Positions 1-7,648 of a stretch of DNA of 36,241 bases are shown here, piece by piece. A program made the translations under genes and the position numbers. The stretch spans positions 1-36,241 of the forward strand of contig JAJRXK010000055.1 in assembly GCA_024276305.1 (NCBI GenBank), given 5' to 3'. Below the pieces are notes generated by a model, which worked only from the letters and a program-made list of their open reading frames with translations, was not told the origin of the DNA and made no database searches. Position 1 is the first letter of the stretch; every line of letters begins with the position of its first letter. Source of the stretch: Candidatus Krumholzibacteriota bacterium (GTDB lineage: Bacteria > Krumholzibacteriota > Krumholzibacteriia > JAJRXK01).

Positions 1-65
1 ACGGTTTGCGGGATGTTGAAGCTTCTTAACTCCTTTATGCCGCGAACTGGCCGATATCTCAATGG

Positions 66-98
66 GAAAGGCGGTTCTCCTACGAGGGCCGCCTTTTT
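66..98 (+). terminator. Intrinsic terminator, copy 1
   Basis: The arm AAAGGCGG at 67-74 pairs with CCGCCTTT at 89-96. Two G-U pairs and an inner CTC/GAG stem (77-79 with 84-86) continue the helix to a four-base loop at 80-83. A run of five T (94-98) follows on the plus strand, so it would end transcription coming from a gene beyond the left edge. Confidence 0.8.
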
Positions 99-165
99 CA
101 TGCTGCGATTATTGTCACATCAGGGTTAACTCCTTTATGCCGCGAACTGGCCGATATCTCAATGG

Positions 166-198
166 GAAAGGCGGTTCTCCTACGAGGGCCGCCTTTTT
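166..198 (+). terminator. Intrinsic terminator, copy 2
   Basis: This is the identical hairpin and T-run in the second copy of the 100-bp duplication (arms 167-174 and 189-196). A tandem double terminator would insulate what follows from upstream transcription. The duplication may simply be accidental. Confidence 0.78.
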
Positions 199-284
199 CA
201 CGCTGCGATTATTGTCACATCAGGGTTAAGTCCAGACTACACTTTCGCGCTACACGTCAGCTAGTCACGGAAGCCGGTCCGACC

Positions 285-452
285 ACGCCTTCGGTCCCAG
301 GACGGACCCGAAAGGCCTTGGAGGATCGCATCGGAATCGCCCCGGATGGCGTCAAGTACCACCTCGGCAAGCTCAAGGAAGCGGGGCGCATCCGCCACGT
401 GGGCCCGACCAAGAAGGGGCGTTGGGAAGTGCTGGAGAGCAGCGATGAGTAG
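285..452 (+). pseudogene. C-terminal winged-helix fragment of a Schlafen/AlbA_2-type ATP-binding or Fic-like protein
   Basis: The open frame running to the TGA at 450-452 encodes a C-terminal winged helix of about 50 residues. Its segments GIAPDGVKYHLGKLKEAG and IRHVGPTKKGRWEVL match the typical end of RecG-like/AlbA_2 transcriptional regulators and some Fic proteins. In those families this helix sits behind a domain of several hundred residues, and nothing like it is present upstream. Instead the frame runs back into the 100-bp duplication, where a fortuitous ATG lies at 162. I read this as a remnant left by deletion or by the event that created the duplication, not as a functional gene. Which parent family it came from is uncertain. 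Confidence 0.55.
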
Positions 453-506
453 CGTCGACCAACGCGAGACGCCCACACGGGGTCTGGCGCTACGACCAGC
501 CTTCTC

Positions 507-529
507 TATGGGAAAGAGCCTTTCCCATA
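507..529. promoter_or_regulatory. Perfect 10-bp inverted repeat, 3-base spacer
   Basis: TATGGGAAAG (507-516) and CTTTCCCATA (520-529) are perfect reverse complements around AGC. The sequence could be a hairpin or an operator. Only AT-rich sequence follows, with no T-run, so a terminator is unlikely. It is the first of several palindromes in front of the AAA ATPase gene. Confidence 0.6.
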
Positions 530-547
530 ATAACGAGTGCCTTTACT

Positions 548-568
548 ATGGCGGCATGAATCCGCCAT
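548..568. promoter_or_regulatory. Perfect 7-bp inverted repeat, 7-base spacer
   Basis: ATGGCGG (548-554) and CCGCCAT (562-568) form a perfect inverted repeat around seven bases. It lies between the 507-529 palindrome and the ATPase start. No T-run follows. It is possibly part of the same control region. Confidence 0.5.
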
Positions 569-577
569 GCGTAGTTG

Positions 578-686
578 TCCAGAATCCGGGGGGACGGAAC
601 ATGCGCCCGTCGCCTGCCACTTGACGTCATGCCAAACAGGAGTATACTCCAGAATAGTCAGACCAGACGGGAGTGTAATCCAGAAT
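578..686. promoter_or_regulatory. Operator-like region: 12-bp palindrome plus three TCCAGAAT repeats
   Basis: TCCAGAAT occurs three times, at 578-585, 648-655 and 679-686. The second is preceded by the perfect 12-bp palindrome GGAGTATACTCC (639-650), and the third by a degenerate version, GGAGTGTAATCC (670-681). The third repeat overlaps the ATG of the ATPase gene at 685, so a protein bound there would block transcription and translation start together. Autoregulation by the downstream protein is one possibility but is inference. Confidence 0.5.
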
Positions 687-1857
687 GGCATGGTTTCGCA
701 GAATACTCGATCTCGACCTCCCACCGGGCCAATCCGCATTTCTGTGGGGTGCACGGCAAACGGGCAAGACGACGCTTCTACGCGACAGATATCCTCACAG
801 TCTGTACTTTGACCTCCTGGACACCGACCTCTATCTCGATCTGAGCCGGCGACCGGCGGTGTTGTCGGAGCGGATCTTGGCCGCGCCAACCACTCAGCTC
901 GAGCATCCCATCCTCATCGATGAGGTGCAGAAAGTCCCGGCCCTGCTGGACGAAGTGCATCGCCTGATCGAATCGGAGGGACTGCGATTCGTTCTGTCGG
1001 GATCGAGCGCGCGAAAGTTGAAACGCCAGGGAGCAAACCTCCTCGGGGGCAGGGCGTGGCGAATGGAGCTTCTCCCACTCTGTTACCCCGAATACTCGAG
1101 AGATGATCGAGAGATCGATCTTCTGCACATCCTCGAACGCGGGTTGCTTCCGAGACACATTGTGTCGAAACACGCGCGGCGATCACAAAGAGCCTACGTT
1201 CAGGATTACCTCAAGCAAGAAGTCTTTGATGAGGCACTGACCCGAAACATTCCCGCGTTCACACGCTTCTTCGATTCGATGGCCTACAGCCACGGAGAAC
1301 TCACAGTGTTCTCGAACATCGCGAGAGACAGCGGCGTCGACGCCAAGACGGTCAAAGAGAACTACAACATCTTGGTCGACACGTTGGTTGGTCATTGGGT
1401 TCCGCCGTTCAAGCGACGCCAGGACCGCAACGTGATCGTGAAGGCATCGAAGTTCTATCTCTTCGACGTCGGACTGGCGGGCTCCCTCGTGAATCGTTCG
1501 TTGACCGAAGCGCGCGGCGAAGCCTTCGGACGCGCCTTCGAGCACTTCGTGTTCATGGAGCTGCGCGCGTATGTCAGCTACCGCGAACTGGACTGCCCCA
1601 TCGCATACTGGCGCACCAAGAATGGACACGAAGTCGACTTCGTGCTTGGCGACGCAGAGGTCGCAATCGAGGTCAAGGGCAGCCAGCGAGTGGACTCTCG
1701 AGAACTGCGATCCATGCGGAAGTTCAAGGACCGCTACTCGCCGCGGCAAGCGATCGTCGTCTGCAACGAGGCCGCTCCCCGCGAGAGCGAGGGCATCAGG
1801 GTTCTACCCTGGCGAGCGTTTCTGGAGGAACTTTGGTCGGGGAAAGTGCTGGCGTAG
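685..1857 (+). CDS. AAA ATPase with DUF4143 domain
   Basis: A 390-residue member of the AAA_14/DUF4143 family of stand-alone P-loop ATPases, which are widespread in accessory regions and have no settled function. The N-terminal third has Walker A (GARQTGKTT, about residues 22-30) and Walker B (PILIDEVQK, about 75-83), then the sensor-like LSGSSARKLK segment typical of the family. The C-terminal part is DUF4143, ending with a PD-(D/E)XK-like signature (HEVDFVLG and then IEVKG, about residues 314-333) that suggests a nuclease fold. Length and domain order match the family. The start is fixed by an in-frame TAA at 676-678 just ahead of the ATG, with no strong Shine-Dalgarno. The ATG lies inside one of the upstream repeats. 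It stands alone and is followed by a gap of nearly 190 bases. The family call is firm but the function is unknown. Confidence 0.9.
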   Translation: MAWFRRILDLDLPPGQSAFLWGARQTGKTTLLRDRYPHSLYFDLLDTDLYLDLSRRPAVLSERILAAPTTQLEHPILIDEVQKVPALLDEVHRLIESEGLRFVLSGSSARKLKRQGANLLGGRAWRMELLPLCYPEYSRDDREIDLLHILERGLLPRHIVSKHARRSQRAYVQDYLKQEVFDEALTRNIPAFTRFFDSMAYSHGELTVFSNIARDSGVDAKTVKENYNILVDTLVGHWVPPFKRRQDRNVIVKASKFYLFDVGLAGSLVNRSLTEARGEAFGRAFEHFVFMELRAYVSYRELDCPIAYWRTKNGHEVDFVLGDAEVAIEVKGSQRVDSRELRSMRKFKDRYSPRQAIVVCNEAAPRESEGIRVLPWRAFLEELWSGKVLA

Positions 1858-2045
1858 CCCACCACGATCCGAAGAGCCAGGAGGGATCTGGCTTGGGCAT
1901 CCGAAGTCATCGATGGTATCGTCCTGTGGTCGAGAGCACCTAAGAAACAGTCGTGTCGGAGGGCACTCGGATTCGATGTAGCCTCGAGCCCGCGCAATCC
2001 ATGGCTCGACCGACATGATCGGCGATTCCGACCTGCGGTGACGGG

Positions 2046-2960
2046 ATGTACGAAGACAGATTCCTGCGACGGATCGACACTCTGAATGTCTACAAGCGAG
2101 GCGAGCGCAGGGCTCCGCACAAGCCGCTCTTGTTGCTGCTCGCCATCGCGAAGTTGCTGAGAGGCAAGACGTCACTTCCCTTCGACGAGGTCGAAGCCGA
2201 ACTCGAGCCGCTCCTGTCCCAATTCGCCCCTCAAGTGATCTCTCGGCACCAGCCCGAGCTGCCGTATTGGCACCTGCAGAGCGATGGTCTATGGAGCGTG
2301 TCGGGTGCGGAGTTCTTGCCACGACAGAAAGGCGGATTTCCAAAATTAGCCGGATTGCGGCAGACGGTTGGCGGCTTGGATCCTGCCTTCGCCAGGAAAC
2401 TGATGGAAAATGCTCTCTATCGCTGGCGGGTGGTGCAGAGAATCTTGGACGGGCACTTCCCGATGTCGAGACACGCAGATGTTCTCGCTGCCGCCGGACT
2501 GGCGATGGATCCAGCGGGTCAAGTGATGGAAGGAGACGCGAAGCCCAAGAGGGTGCGCGACAGCCAGTTCCGCGAACGCATCCTGCGGGCTTATGAGCAC
2601 CGGTGCGCGGTGACCGGGTTCTCCGTAGCCCTGGCGGGTCGAGCCTTCGGATGTGAGGCGGCCCACGTCCAATGGCATTCCCACGACGGGCCGGACACCG
2701 TAGACAACGGCCTGGCCCTCGAGCCCACCATCCACAAGCTCCTCGATGCAGGAGCATGGACCCTGAGCGACGACCGGCGCATTCTCGTCTCGGCGGAATT
2801 GAGTGGGAGCGAGGACTTCGTGGAAAGGATGCGCTCATTGCATGGCCGACCCATCCGCTCGCCGTTGGTGGGCGAACCACCGATTCGAGAGGACTATATC
2901 CGATGGCACCGAGAGCCAAAGCTCGGCGGAGTGTTCCGCCATCCCCCGTTGGCTGTGTAG
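2046..2960 (+). CDS. Phosphorothioate-sensing HNH restriction endonuclease (SBD-HNH, ScoMcrA/SprMcrA-like)
   Basis: A 304-residue protein with two modules. The N-terminal 150 residues match the sulfur-binding domain of ScoMcrA-type type IV enzymes: RAPHKPLLLLLAIAKL near residue 22, then LPYWHLQSDGLW near residue 72. The C-terminal module is an HNH nuclease with HRCAVTG near 184, CEAAHVQW near 204 and the NGLALEPTIHKLLDAG block near 221. Characterised relatives recognise phosphorothioate-modified DNA and cut nearby, protecting the cell against DNA bearing foreign backbone sulfur. The length agrees with the short SBD-HNH forms that lack an SRA domain. No Dnd modification genes are visible, as expected for a type IV enzyme. 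A second HNH gene starts 13 bases after its stop, so the two are probably co-transcribed. Sulfur specificity is inferred from the fold signature. Confidence 0.85.
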   Translation: MYEDRFLRRIDTLNVYKRGERRAPHKPLLLLLAIAKLLRGKTSLPFDEVEAELEPLLSQFAPQVISRHQPELPYWHLQSDGLWSVSGAEFLPRQKGGFPKLAGLRQTVGGLDPAFARKLMENALYRWRVVQRILDGHFPMSRHADVLAAAGLAMDPAGQVMEGDAKPKRVRDSQFRERILRAYEHRCAVTGFSVALAGRAFGCEAAHVQWHSHDGPDTVDNGLALEPTIHKLLDAGAWTLSDDRRILVSAELSGSEDFVERMRSLHGRPIRSPLVGEPPIREDYIRWHREPKLGGVFRHPPLAV

Positions 2961-2973
2961 CGATGTGGTGAGA

Positions 2974-3864
2974 ATGCTCGACGAGATCACGACACGGATT
3001 GCGGTGTTTCAGTGGCTCGAGAGCTTGTGCTCTCATCACGGGGACATCCCGCCCTATTCGGCCCTGCAATCTGGCGTGACGGTGGGTGGTGAAGTCGTCA
3101 AAGTGATCTCCCAGCCAGGTATTTTCAAGCCACGTAGCCTGCGCTATCCGATCAGCATCAAGACCTCTGTGACGGGTCCGTACAAGGACACATTCGCGGC
3201 TGAGCACCTGCTGACCTACAAGTACAAAGGCACAGATCCCTTCGATCCGGCGAATCGGGGATTGCGCGAGTTGATGAAGCAACAACTGCCCCTGGTCTAT
3301 TTCTACGGGACGAGCAAGGGGCACTACATGCCGGTGTGGCCTGTCTACATCGTCGCAGACAATCCCGCAGAGCTCTCCGTGACCGTCGCCGTGGACGACC
3401 TTCAAGCGCTTTCTACGGTTGGCAAGGACACTGCAGTTGGCGAAGGGTTGGAACTTCGGCGACGGTACATCACGACCACCACACGACGGCGGCTGCACCA
3501 AGCAGCCTTTCGCGATCGGGTGCTGACCGCCTATCGAAAGCAGTGCGCGATCTGTAGACTTCGACACACCGAATTGTTGGAGGCTGCCCACATCATTCCC
3601 GATGCCAGCGACGGCGAGCCGGTGGTTCCGAACGGCCTCTCGCTCTGCAAGATTCACCACGCCGCCTACGACAAGCGCATCTTGATGGTCCGCCCGGACT
3701 ACGTGACGGAGGTCCGAGATGACGTGCTCCGCGAGATCGACGGCCCCATGTTGCAGCACGGGATCAAAGAGATGCACGGGACCAAGATCATCGTTCCCAG
3801 GCGCGTCGGTGATCGACCGGATCCCGAAAGACTGCGTCTGCGCTATGAGGGGGCGGTGGGGTAG
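2974..3864 (+). CDS. HNH endonuclease, second gene of the restriction pair
   Basis: A 296-residue protein beginning MLDEITTRIAVFQWLE. The frame is open far upstream into the previous gene, so the start is chosen as the first ATG after that gene's stop; a GTG at 2968 is an alternative. The C-terminal HNH domain (about residues 189-236) has QCAICRLRHTELLEAAHI, a downstream NGL and CKIHHAAYDKRIL. This gives the paired zinc-type cysteines, the catalytic AAH histidine and the closing H/N positions. The N-terminal 180 residues resemble the uncharacterised front half of stand-alone HNH restriction proteins and probably read DNA. Its position 13 bases behind an SBD-HNH gene suggests a two-nuclease defence operon. 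Whether it also senses modification cannot be told from sequence. Confidence 0.82.
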   Translation: MLDEITTRIAVFQWLESLCSHHGDIPPYSALQSGVTVGGEVVKVISQPGIFKPRSLRYPISIKTSVTGPYKDTFAAEHLLTYKYKGTDPFDPANRGLRELMKQQLPLVYFYGTSKGHYMPVWPVYIVADNPAELSVTVAVDDLQALSTVGKDTAVGEGLELRRRYITTTTRRRLHQAAFRDRVLTAYRKQCAICRLRHTELLEAAHIIPDASDGEPVVPNGLSLCKIHHAAYDKRILMVRPDYVTEVRDDVLREIDGPMLQHGIKEMHGTKIIVPRRVGDRPDPERLRLRYEGAVG

Positions 3865-4070
3865 GGCCCGGCCGTGGTCACAAGACGCAACTCTTGCGAG
3901 CCATCCCCGAACATTGAGTGAAGTGTCTCGCAATCCACGCATCAGCCATCACTGCTATTGGTGTGATGTACTGGAGCCCTCACCCTCCCGCCAACACACT
4001 CACCATGGCGGCCGCCGTACACGTAGGCCTGGCCTCGTGCGCTCACTCCGACTCGGGCGCCGGCGTTCCC

Positions 4071-5543
4071 TCACTCGAAGTACTCGGATCGCCCGTGCGT
4101 CTTGTGACGGCGACGGGTGTCGCGCAGTGCGCTTCGAATTGCCCGGCAGGCTCGTGGATCCAACCACCCGTCGTCTGACAGAAACTCCAGGAATAGGCCA
4201 CTCACACGGAAAGTGTCATCATAGTGAGCCTTCGATGCATAGGTGTTCGGCTTGGCGGAGAGCGTGTCTTCCAGGGTCAGGCGCACGAAGAGCTCGGCGC
4301 CGAAGACTTCCGTGGGCCGGTAGTTCGTGAGGCGTGGATCTCGCGATGCCAGTTCATTCATACGGAAGGTGAGTTCGTCGATGACCGTCTTGTCGCGCTT
4401 CCACAGAGATGGCGAAATGACAAACATGCGCGATTCGAGGAACGCCCGCCCGAGTGTCTCGATGCAACCTTCCGAGTCATCCGACGCGCGGTTGATCGTG
4501 CCCATCAGCCCCACCGGGGGAACGCAGATGCGATAGTCGAGGGTTGGTTCTTCGTCATCCTCCGTTCCAGCGACGAAATCCATGTGGTGGGGGAGGGCGA
4601 TGGAGTGCGCGCGGTCCTTTCCCGAGTAGGATTCTGCCATGACAGAAACCCCTAAGAGGAGCGTATGCAGTGCTGCGAGGTCATCCCGCGTGGTCGTGGT
4701 CAGAGCGCCTCCGCCGCCGTGTGTGAATATGATCGGCTCGCGGTCGCGCCCGGTGGTCCAACCCTCTCGGGTCATCACCTTGCGGTCGAAGTCGGAAAAC
4801 GAGCTGGGATCGTCGAAGCTTACACTGCACCACCGTGGAAGGGCCTCTAGGTCCTCTTCCGATTCGGCGGTTCGGGCGATGTAATTGTAGAGCTTCCAAT
4901 CGGTCAGATCGTCGAAGAGCAGGAGGCCGAACTCGTCGCCCCCACGACCCATCACGTAGGCGATTCGCTCGGGGCCGCCGTCGAGCGCGTCGTCTTCTTC
5001 GAAGAGTCCAACAAGCAGTGCTTCGTCTGGAAGATACCTCCACGGTTCTGCGTCGAGAAATCGCCCACCGACGTCGAAGATCTCCTCGACGAAAGAAGGA
5101 TCGTCCAGCACCGCGATCCACGAACCATCGGACACAGCTTCGACGAGTTCTTTCTCCAAGAAGGCGAACAGTTGGTCAGTTGGTGGGGTCTCTCCTACAC
5201 TGAGCGTGAGGCCTTCGGCGATCTCACGGACCGATGCCGCCAGGCTTTGGGAATTGACTACGATGGCTGCTGGTTGGCTGCCGGTCTCCTCGAAGACCTG
5301 GCGAACCGCCATCGTCAGGCTCTCGCCCGCATCGACGCCCGGCTCCTCAGGCGACGCTCCTTTGGGGATCAACGCTTGACTGAGCGCGGTTCCGTCTTCG
5401 TGGGCCCATAGCACCAGCTGAAATGCCTGGTTTGATTCCTCGATCCGTGGGATATCGATGTCGTAGAGCCCGCCGTACAGAATCGGCGATACGTTGAATT
5501 TCTCGACGCGGCGCTTCGAGAATGGCAGGATCTTGGCAGACAT
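4071..5543 (-). CDS. Uncharacterised 490-residue acidic protein
   Basis: No family recognised with confidence. The start MSAKILPFSKRR at 5543 is preferred over an in-frame codon 51 bases upstream, because the intervening residues look non-coding. The protein is soluble, with no signal peptide or membrane segment, and is rich in Asp and Glu. Conserved-looking blocks include EPWRYLPDEALLVGLFEED, then YVMGRGGDEFGLLLFDD, and FTHGGGGALTTTTRDDLAALH in the middle. The C-terminus is basic, with RSALRDTRRRHKTHGR. It stands alone, convergent with the HNH pair and separated from it by about 200 bases with nothing recognisable. An accessory or phage-related role is possible from context only. Confidence 0.7.
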   Translation of the reverse strand: MSAKILPFSKRRVEKFNVSPILYGGLYDIDIPRIEESNQAFQLVLWAHEDGTALSQALIPKGASPEEPGVDAGESLTMAVRQVFEETGSQPAAIVVNSQSLAASVREIAEGLTLSVGETPPTDQLFAFLEKELVEAVSDGSWIAVLDDPSFVEEIFDVGGRFLDAEPWRYLPDEALLVGLFEEDDALDGGPERIAYVMGRGGDEFGLLLFDDLTDWKLYNYIARTAESEEDLEALPRWCSVSFDDPSSFSDFDRKVMTREGWTTGRDREPIIFTHGGGGALTTTTRDDLAALHTLLLGVSVMAESYSGKDRAHSIALPHHMDFVAGTEDDEEPTLDYRICVPPVGLMGTINRASDDSEGCIETLGRAFLESRMFVISPSLWKRDKTVIDELTFRMNELASRDPRLTNYRPTEVFGAELFVRLTLEDTLSAKPNTYASKAHYDDTFRVSGLFLEFLSDDGWLDPRACRAIRSALRDTRRRHKTHGRSEYFE

Positions 5544-5824
5544 GGCGTGATCAGTCCCGTCGCTTCGGTGGAGAACTATGGGTCGAATAGCCACAGGCTA
5601 AGGGAAATGCGCGGTCGGGCAAGGGTTCCCGCAAAGGACCCCGAAATGTCGCGATCGAGGGATCTCGACCATGGGTTGCCGGGGCCTCGCGGGCCGGGAG
5701 TCGGGTTGGCGTCGAAGCGGGAACTGCCACGGGGCCATTCGACGGCAGACTGGAGGTCACCATCGATGGCGGCGTGGATGCACATGGTATCGATGGTATT
5801 CTGAATTTTCGTAGGAAGTGAATC

Positions 5825-6034
5825 ATGATGTTTCTTGTCAATGCGGTTGCCTGCGGGATCGGTGTGGGCATCGGTCAGAGGGTCAGAAAGCAAGATTTCT
5901 GGGCCAACTTCTTGGGTATTGGCCTCGCACTGTCGGTTTCTTCAGCCTTCACCCTCACACCCTGGACGCTGGTCACCCTGCCAGTGTTTTCCTGGGCTCT
6001 CTACCAGCGCAGGAACCTGGCCCGCAAGGTTTGA
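5825..6034 (+). CDS. Small two-helix membrane protein
   Basis: A 69-residue protein with two hydrophobic stretches, about residues 2-18 (FLVNAVACGIGVGIG) and 28-58 (the second rich in Leu, Ser, Thr and Pro), flanked by basic residues (QRVRKQ, and YQRRNLARKV at the end). This fits a small inner-membrane protein with both loops positively charged. The Shine-Dalgarno AGGAAG at 5813-5818 is well placed for the ATG at 5825, and a second ATG follows directly. No family recognised. The lipoprotein gene starts about 80 bases downstream and may be co-transcribed. Confidence 0.6.
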   Translation: MMFLVNAVACGIGVGIGQRVRKQDFWANFLGIGLALSVSSAFTLTPWTLVTLPVFSWALYQRRNLARKV

Positions 6035-6117
6035 TCAATCCGATCGGGATTCGTTGCGTGTTCTCGTTGCGTTTCGCGCATGGACTCATGTACGGTTCAT
6101 AGCCAGAAAGGAGTCCC

Positions 6118-6759
6118 ATGAATACGCTCATCGTTCCATCAATCCTGGTGGTCCTGGCCATTGCAGGATGTTCGGGTGATGACGGAGTCGCCACTCCAAC
6201 CCCGTTTCCCGCGTTCACAGATGATTTCGGAGACGGCAAGATCGACGCCGCCATCTGGAGTTACGGAGGTCAAGTATCCGAGCAGGGCGGCTATATCCGA
6301 CTCCGGCGCCAGACCCCAGCGGACTTCCTCGAGACGCGCAACACCTATTCCGGCAACTGGAAGGTCACGATGACCGTGCGTCTCAGCACGATTCACTGGA
6401 ACGACATGTTCCACGGAATCAGCCTGAGGGATCGCGATGGCATGGGGGTCAGTTTCGGGTTCTCACGCTACGGCAAGCTCTTCATGGCTCAGCACGATGG
6501 GGCCGGCGGAATCAGCTTCGCATATGGTCCCGAGGGGTCCAATATCCCAGGTCAGTGGCAAATCTGGACCCTCGAACGTATCGCCGGCCAGGTCGTGGTG
6601 ACGGTGGACGGAAAACCGGTGCCGGGTCTTTCTTCCGGAGAGGTCCCCGAGAAAGTTCGCCTGGCCATTCCCGGATATCACCAGGATGGAGATGGGGGAG
6701 ACACGACGGGAGTGACCGCATCGGATATCGACCTGATCTTGGTCGAGGCGGCTTCCTGA
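6118..6759 (+). CDS. Lipoprotein with LamG/concanavalin-like jelly-roll domain
   Basis: A 213-residue exported lipoprotein. The N-terminal signal peptide ends in a lipobox, VVLAIAGC, with the modified cysteine at about residue 18. A short Thr/Pro linker follows. The rest (about residues 33-212) reads as a concanavalin-A-like beta sandwich: FTDDFGDGKIDAAIW, then the TMTVRLS and WTLERIAGQVVVTVDG segments seen in laminin-G-like and DUF1080-type sugar-binding domains. The Shine-Dalgarno AAAGGAG at 6106-6112 is strong. It is probably anchored in the outer membrane and may bind polysaccharide. No catalytic residues can be assigned. Confidence 0.8.
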   Translation: MNTLIVPSILVVLAIAGCSGDDGVATPTPFPAFTDDFGDGKIDAAIWSYGGQVSEQGGYIRLRRQTPADFLETRNTYSGNWKVTMTVRLSTIHWNDMFHGISLRDRDGMGVSFGFSRYGKLFMAQHDGAGGISFAYGPEGSNIPGQWQIWTLERIAGQVVVTVDGKPVPGLSSGEVPEKVRLAIPGYHQDGDGGDTTGVTASDIDLILVEAAS

Positions 6760-6941
6760 CCACGAGGATCCTGCGATACGAAGAGCTTCTGGGTGCCGGC
6801 AAACTTCTGGGCTTGTAGGTAGTGTTCCGTGATCGGCCAAGTCTTGCCCGCATATCGAATCGGATAGTAGGCGAAATCGGACATCCATCCGCAGTCGCCT
6901 TTGGTCGAATGGAATCGGATTTCCCTCTCGGCCATCATCAC
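6678..6941 (-). pseudogene. Truncated NADAR-family gene
   Basis: The first 50 residues (6792-6941) match the NADAR/YbiA family, which cleaves early riboflavin-pathway intermediates or acts on ADP-ribose compounds. The segments REIRFHSTKGDCGWMSDFAYYPI and WPITEHYLQAQKFAGT align with the family's FYS..G.FSNFA and WPTSEHYFQAQKF. Similarity stops abruptly after FAGT. The roughly 100 family residues that should follow are missing, and the frame instead runs antisense into the end of the lipoprotein gene. Three consecutive ATG codons begin the frame, and the first overlaps the TGA of the TetR gene, so the original gene was translationally coupled behind tetR. The breakpoint is near 6770-6790. Confidence 0.75.
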
Positions 6942-7519
6942 CGGTCCTCGCGACGCGACGCGACCAACAGATCCGGAATCTTCTTTTGCATCCGACGGAA
7001 TGGCGCCGTCGATCCAATGCCCCGTGACAGCACCAGCGCTCCCTGAATCGCAATGAGTACCTCCTCGGCCCGCAGCCGCGCGTCCTTCGGATCGGCGCCG
7101 GCATCGCGGGCGACCTGCGATAGGCTTCGGCTCAATCGACGGAAGGTCTCATGGATCATTCCCGCGAAGGGATTGTCCTCGGACTTGGTGACCGACAACA
7201 GATTCAGCAGGCACGAGTCCTTTCCGCGGTGGTAGAGACTCCCGATCCTGGTGGCGAAGAGCTCCGCGCGTTGTCGGGGGCTCGCGGGTGCGCGCAGGGG
7301 ATCGAGGAGGTTTCGGTCGATCCACTCACCCGCGTGCCGCAGAACCTCCTCGGCCATCTGTTCCTTTCCGCGAGGAAAACGGTGGTAGAGGCTAGGCTTT
7401 TTCAGACCCGTCGCCTGGGAGATCGTCGCCAGGCTCGCTCCCTCGTAGCCGTGGGATTGGAACACCAACGCGAGCCGTCGCATGAGTTCTTCGTCTTCGA
7501 TCTTCTTGGTCGCAGCCAT
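6938..7519 (-). CDS. TetR family transcriptional regulator
   Basis: A 193-residue regulator. The N-terminal HTH (about residues 8-50) shows the canonical FQSHGYEGASLATISQATGLKKPSLYHRFPRGKEQM pattern of TetR proteins. The C-terminal ligand-binding half is alpha-helical, with SCLLNLLSV and EEVLIAIQGALVLSRGIG segments typical of the YcdC/AcrR-like subgroup. ATG at 7519 is preferred over GTG at 7525 because a GGAAAGG Shine-Dalgarno is well placed for it. It diverges from a DsrE-PPOX pair, with an 18-bp palindromic operator between them, so it most likely represses itself and that pair. Its stop overlaps the start of the broken NADAR gene. Confidence 0.92.
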   Translation of the reverse strand: MAATKKIEDEELMRRLALVFQSHGYEGASLATISQATGLKKPSLYHRFPRGKEQMAEEVLRHAGEWIDRNLLDPLRAPASPRQRAELFATRIGSLYHRGKDSCLLNLLSVTKSEDNPFAGMIHETFRRLSRSLSQVARDAGADPKDARLRAEEVLIAIQGALVLSRGIGSTAPFRRMQKKIPDLLVASRREDR

Positions 7520-7584
7520 GAGCACCTTTCCGAAGGTCTAGGCGGTGGGCCGTTCCGAGTTTCACATTTGCGTCACTTGCCACT

Positions 7585-7602
7585 ATACCGAACGATCGGT
7601 AT
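7585..7602. promoter_or_regulatory. Putative TetR operator
   Basis: ATACCGAACGATCGGTAT is an inverted repeat with 7-base arms ATACCGA and TCGGTAT around four bases. It closely resembles operators of TetR repressors that bind ATACCG/CGGTAT half-sites. It lies between the tetR start (7519) and the DsrE start (7649), placed to control both. Confidence 0.75.
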
Positions 7603-7648
7603 GGTTGCAATGGTCGATCCCCCAATTCCATGGAGCGAGGAGCTCATC

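Larger units (their letters stand above)
26..229. repeat. 100-bp tandem duplication
   Basis: Two head-to-tail copies of a 100-bp unit occupy 26-125 and 126-225, followed by the first four bases (TTAA) of a third. I found a single mismatch between the copies (T at 101, C at 201), so the duplication is recent or under conversion. Each copy contains the terminator hairpin listed separately. The unit does not look coding. The duplication lies immediately upstream of a broken gene and a palindrome array, in an accessory stretch of the chromosome. Confidence 0.95.

Noticed and set aside
2270-2284. TGGCAC resembling a second sigma-54 site
   Set aside because: TTGC is absent at the required spacing, and the site lies inside a coding sequence.
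1804-3942. 712-codon open frame on the minus strand across the HNH pair
   Set aside because: It is antisense to two genes with clear domains, its translation is low-complexity Arg/Pro/Ser-rich, and it shows no recognisable motif. It is a GC-driven shadow.
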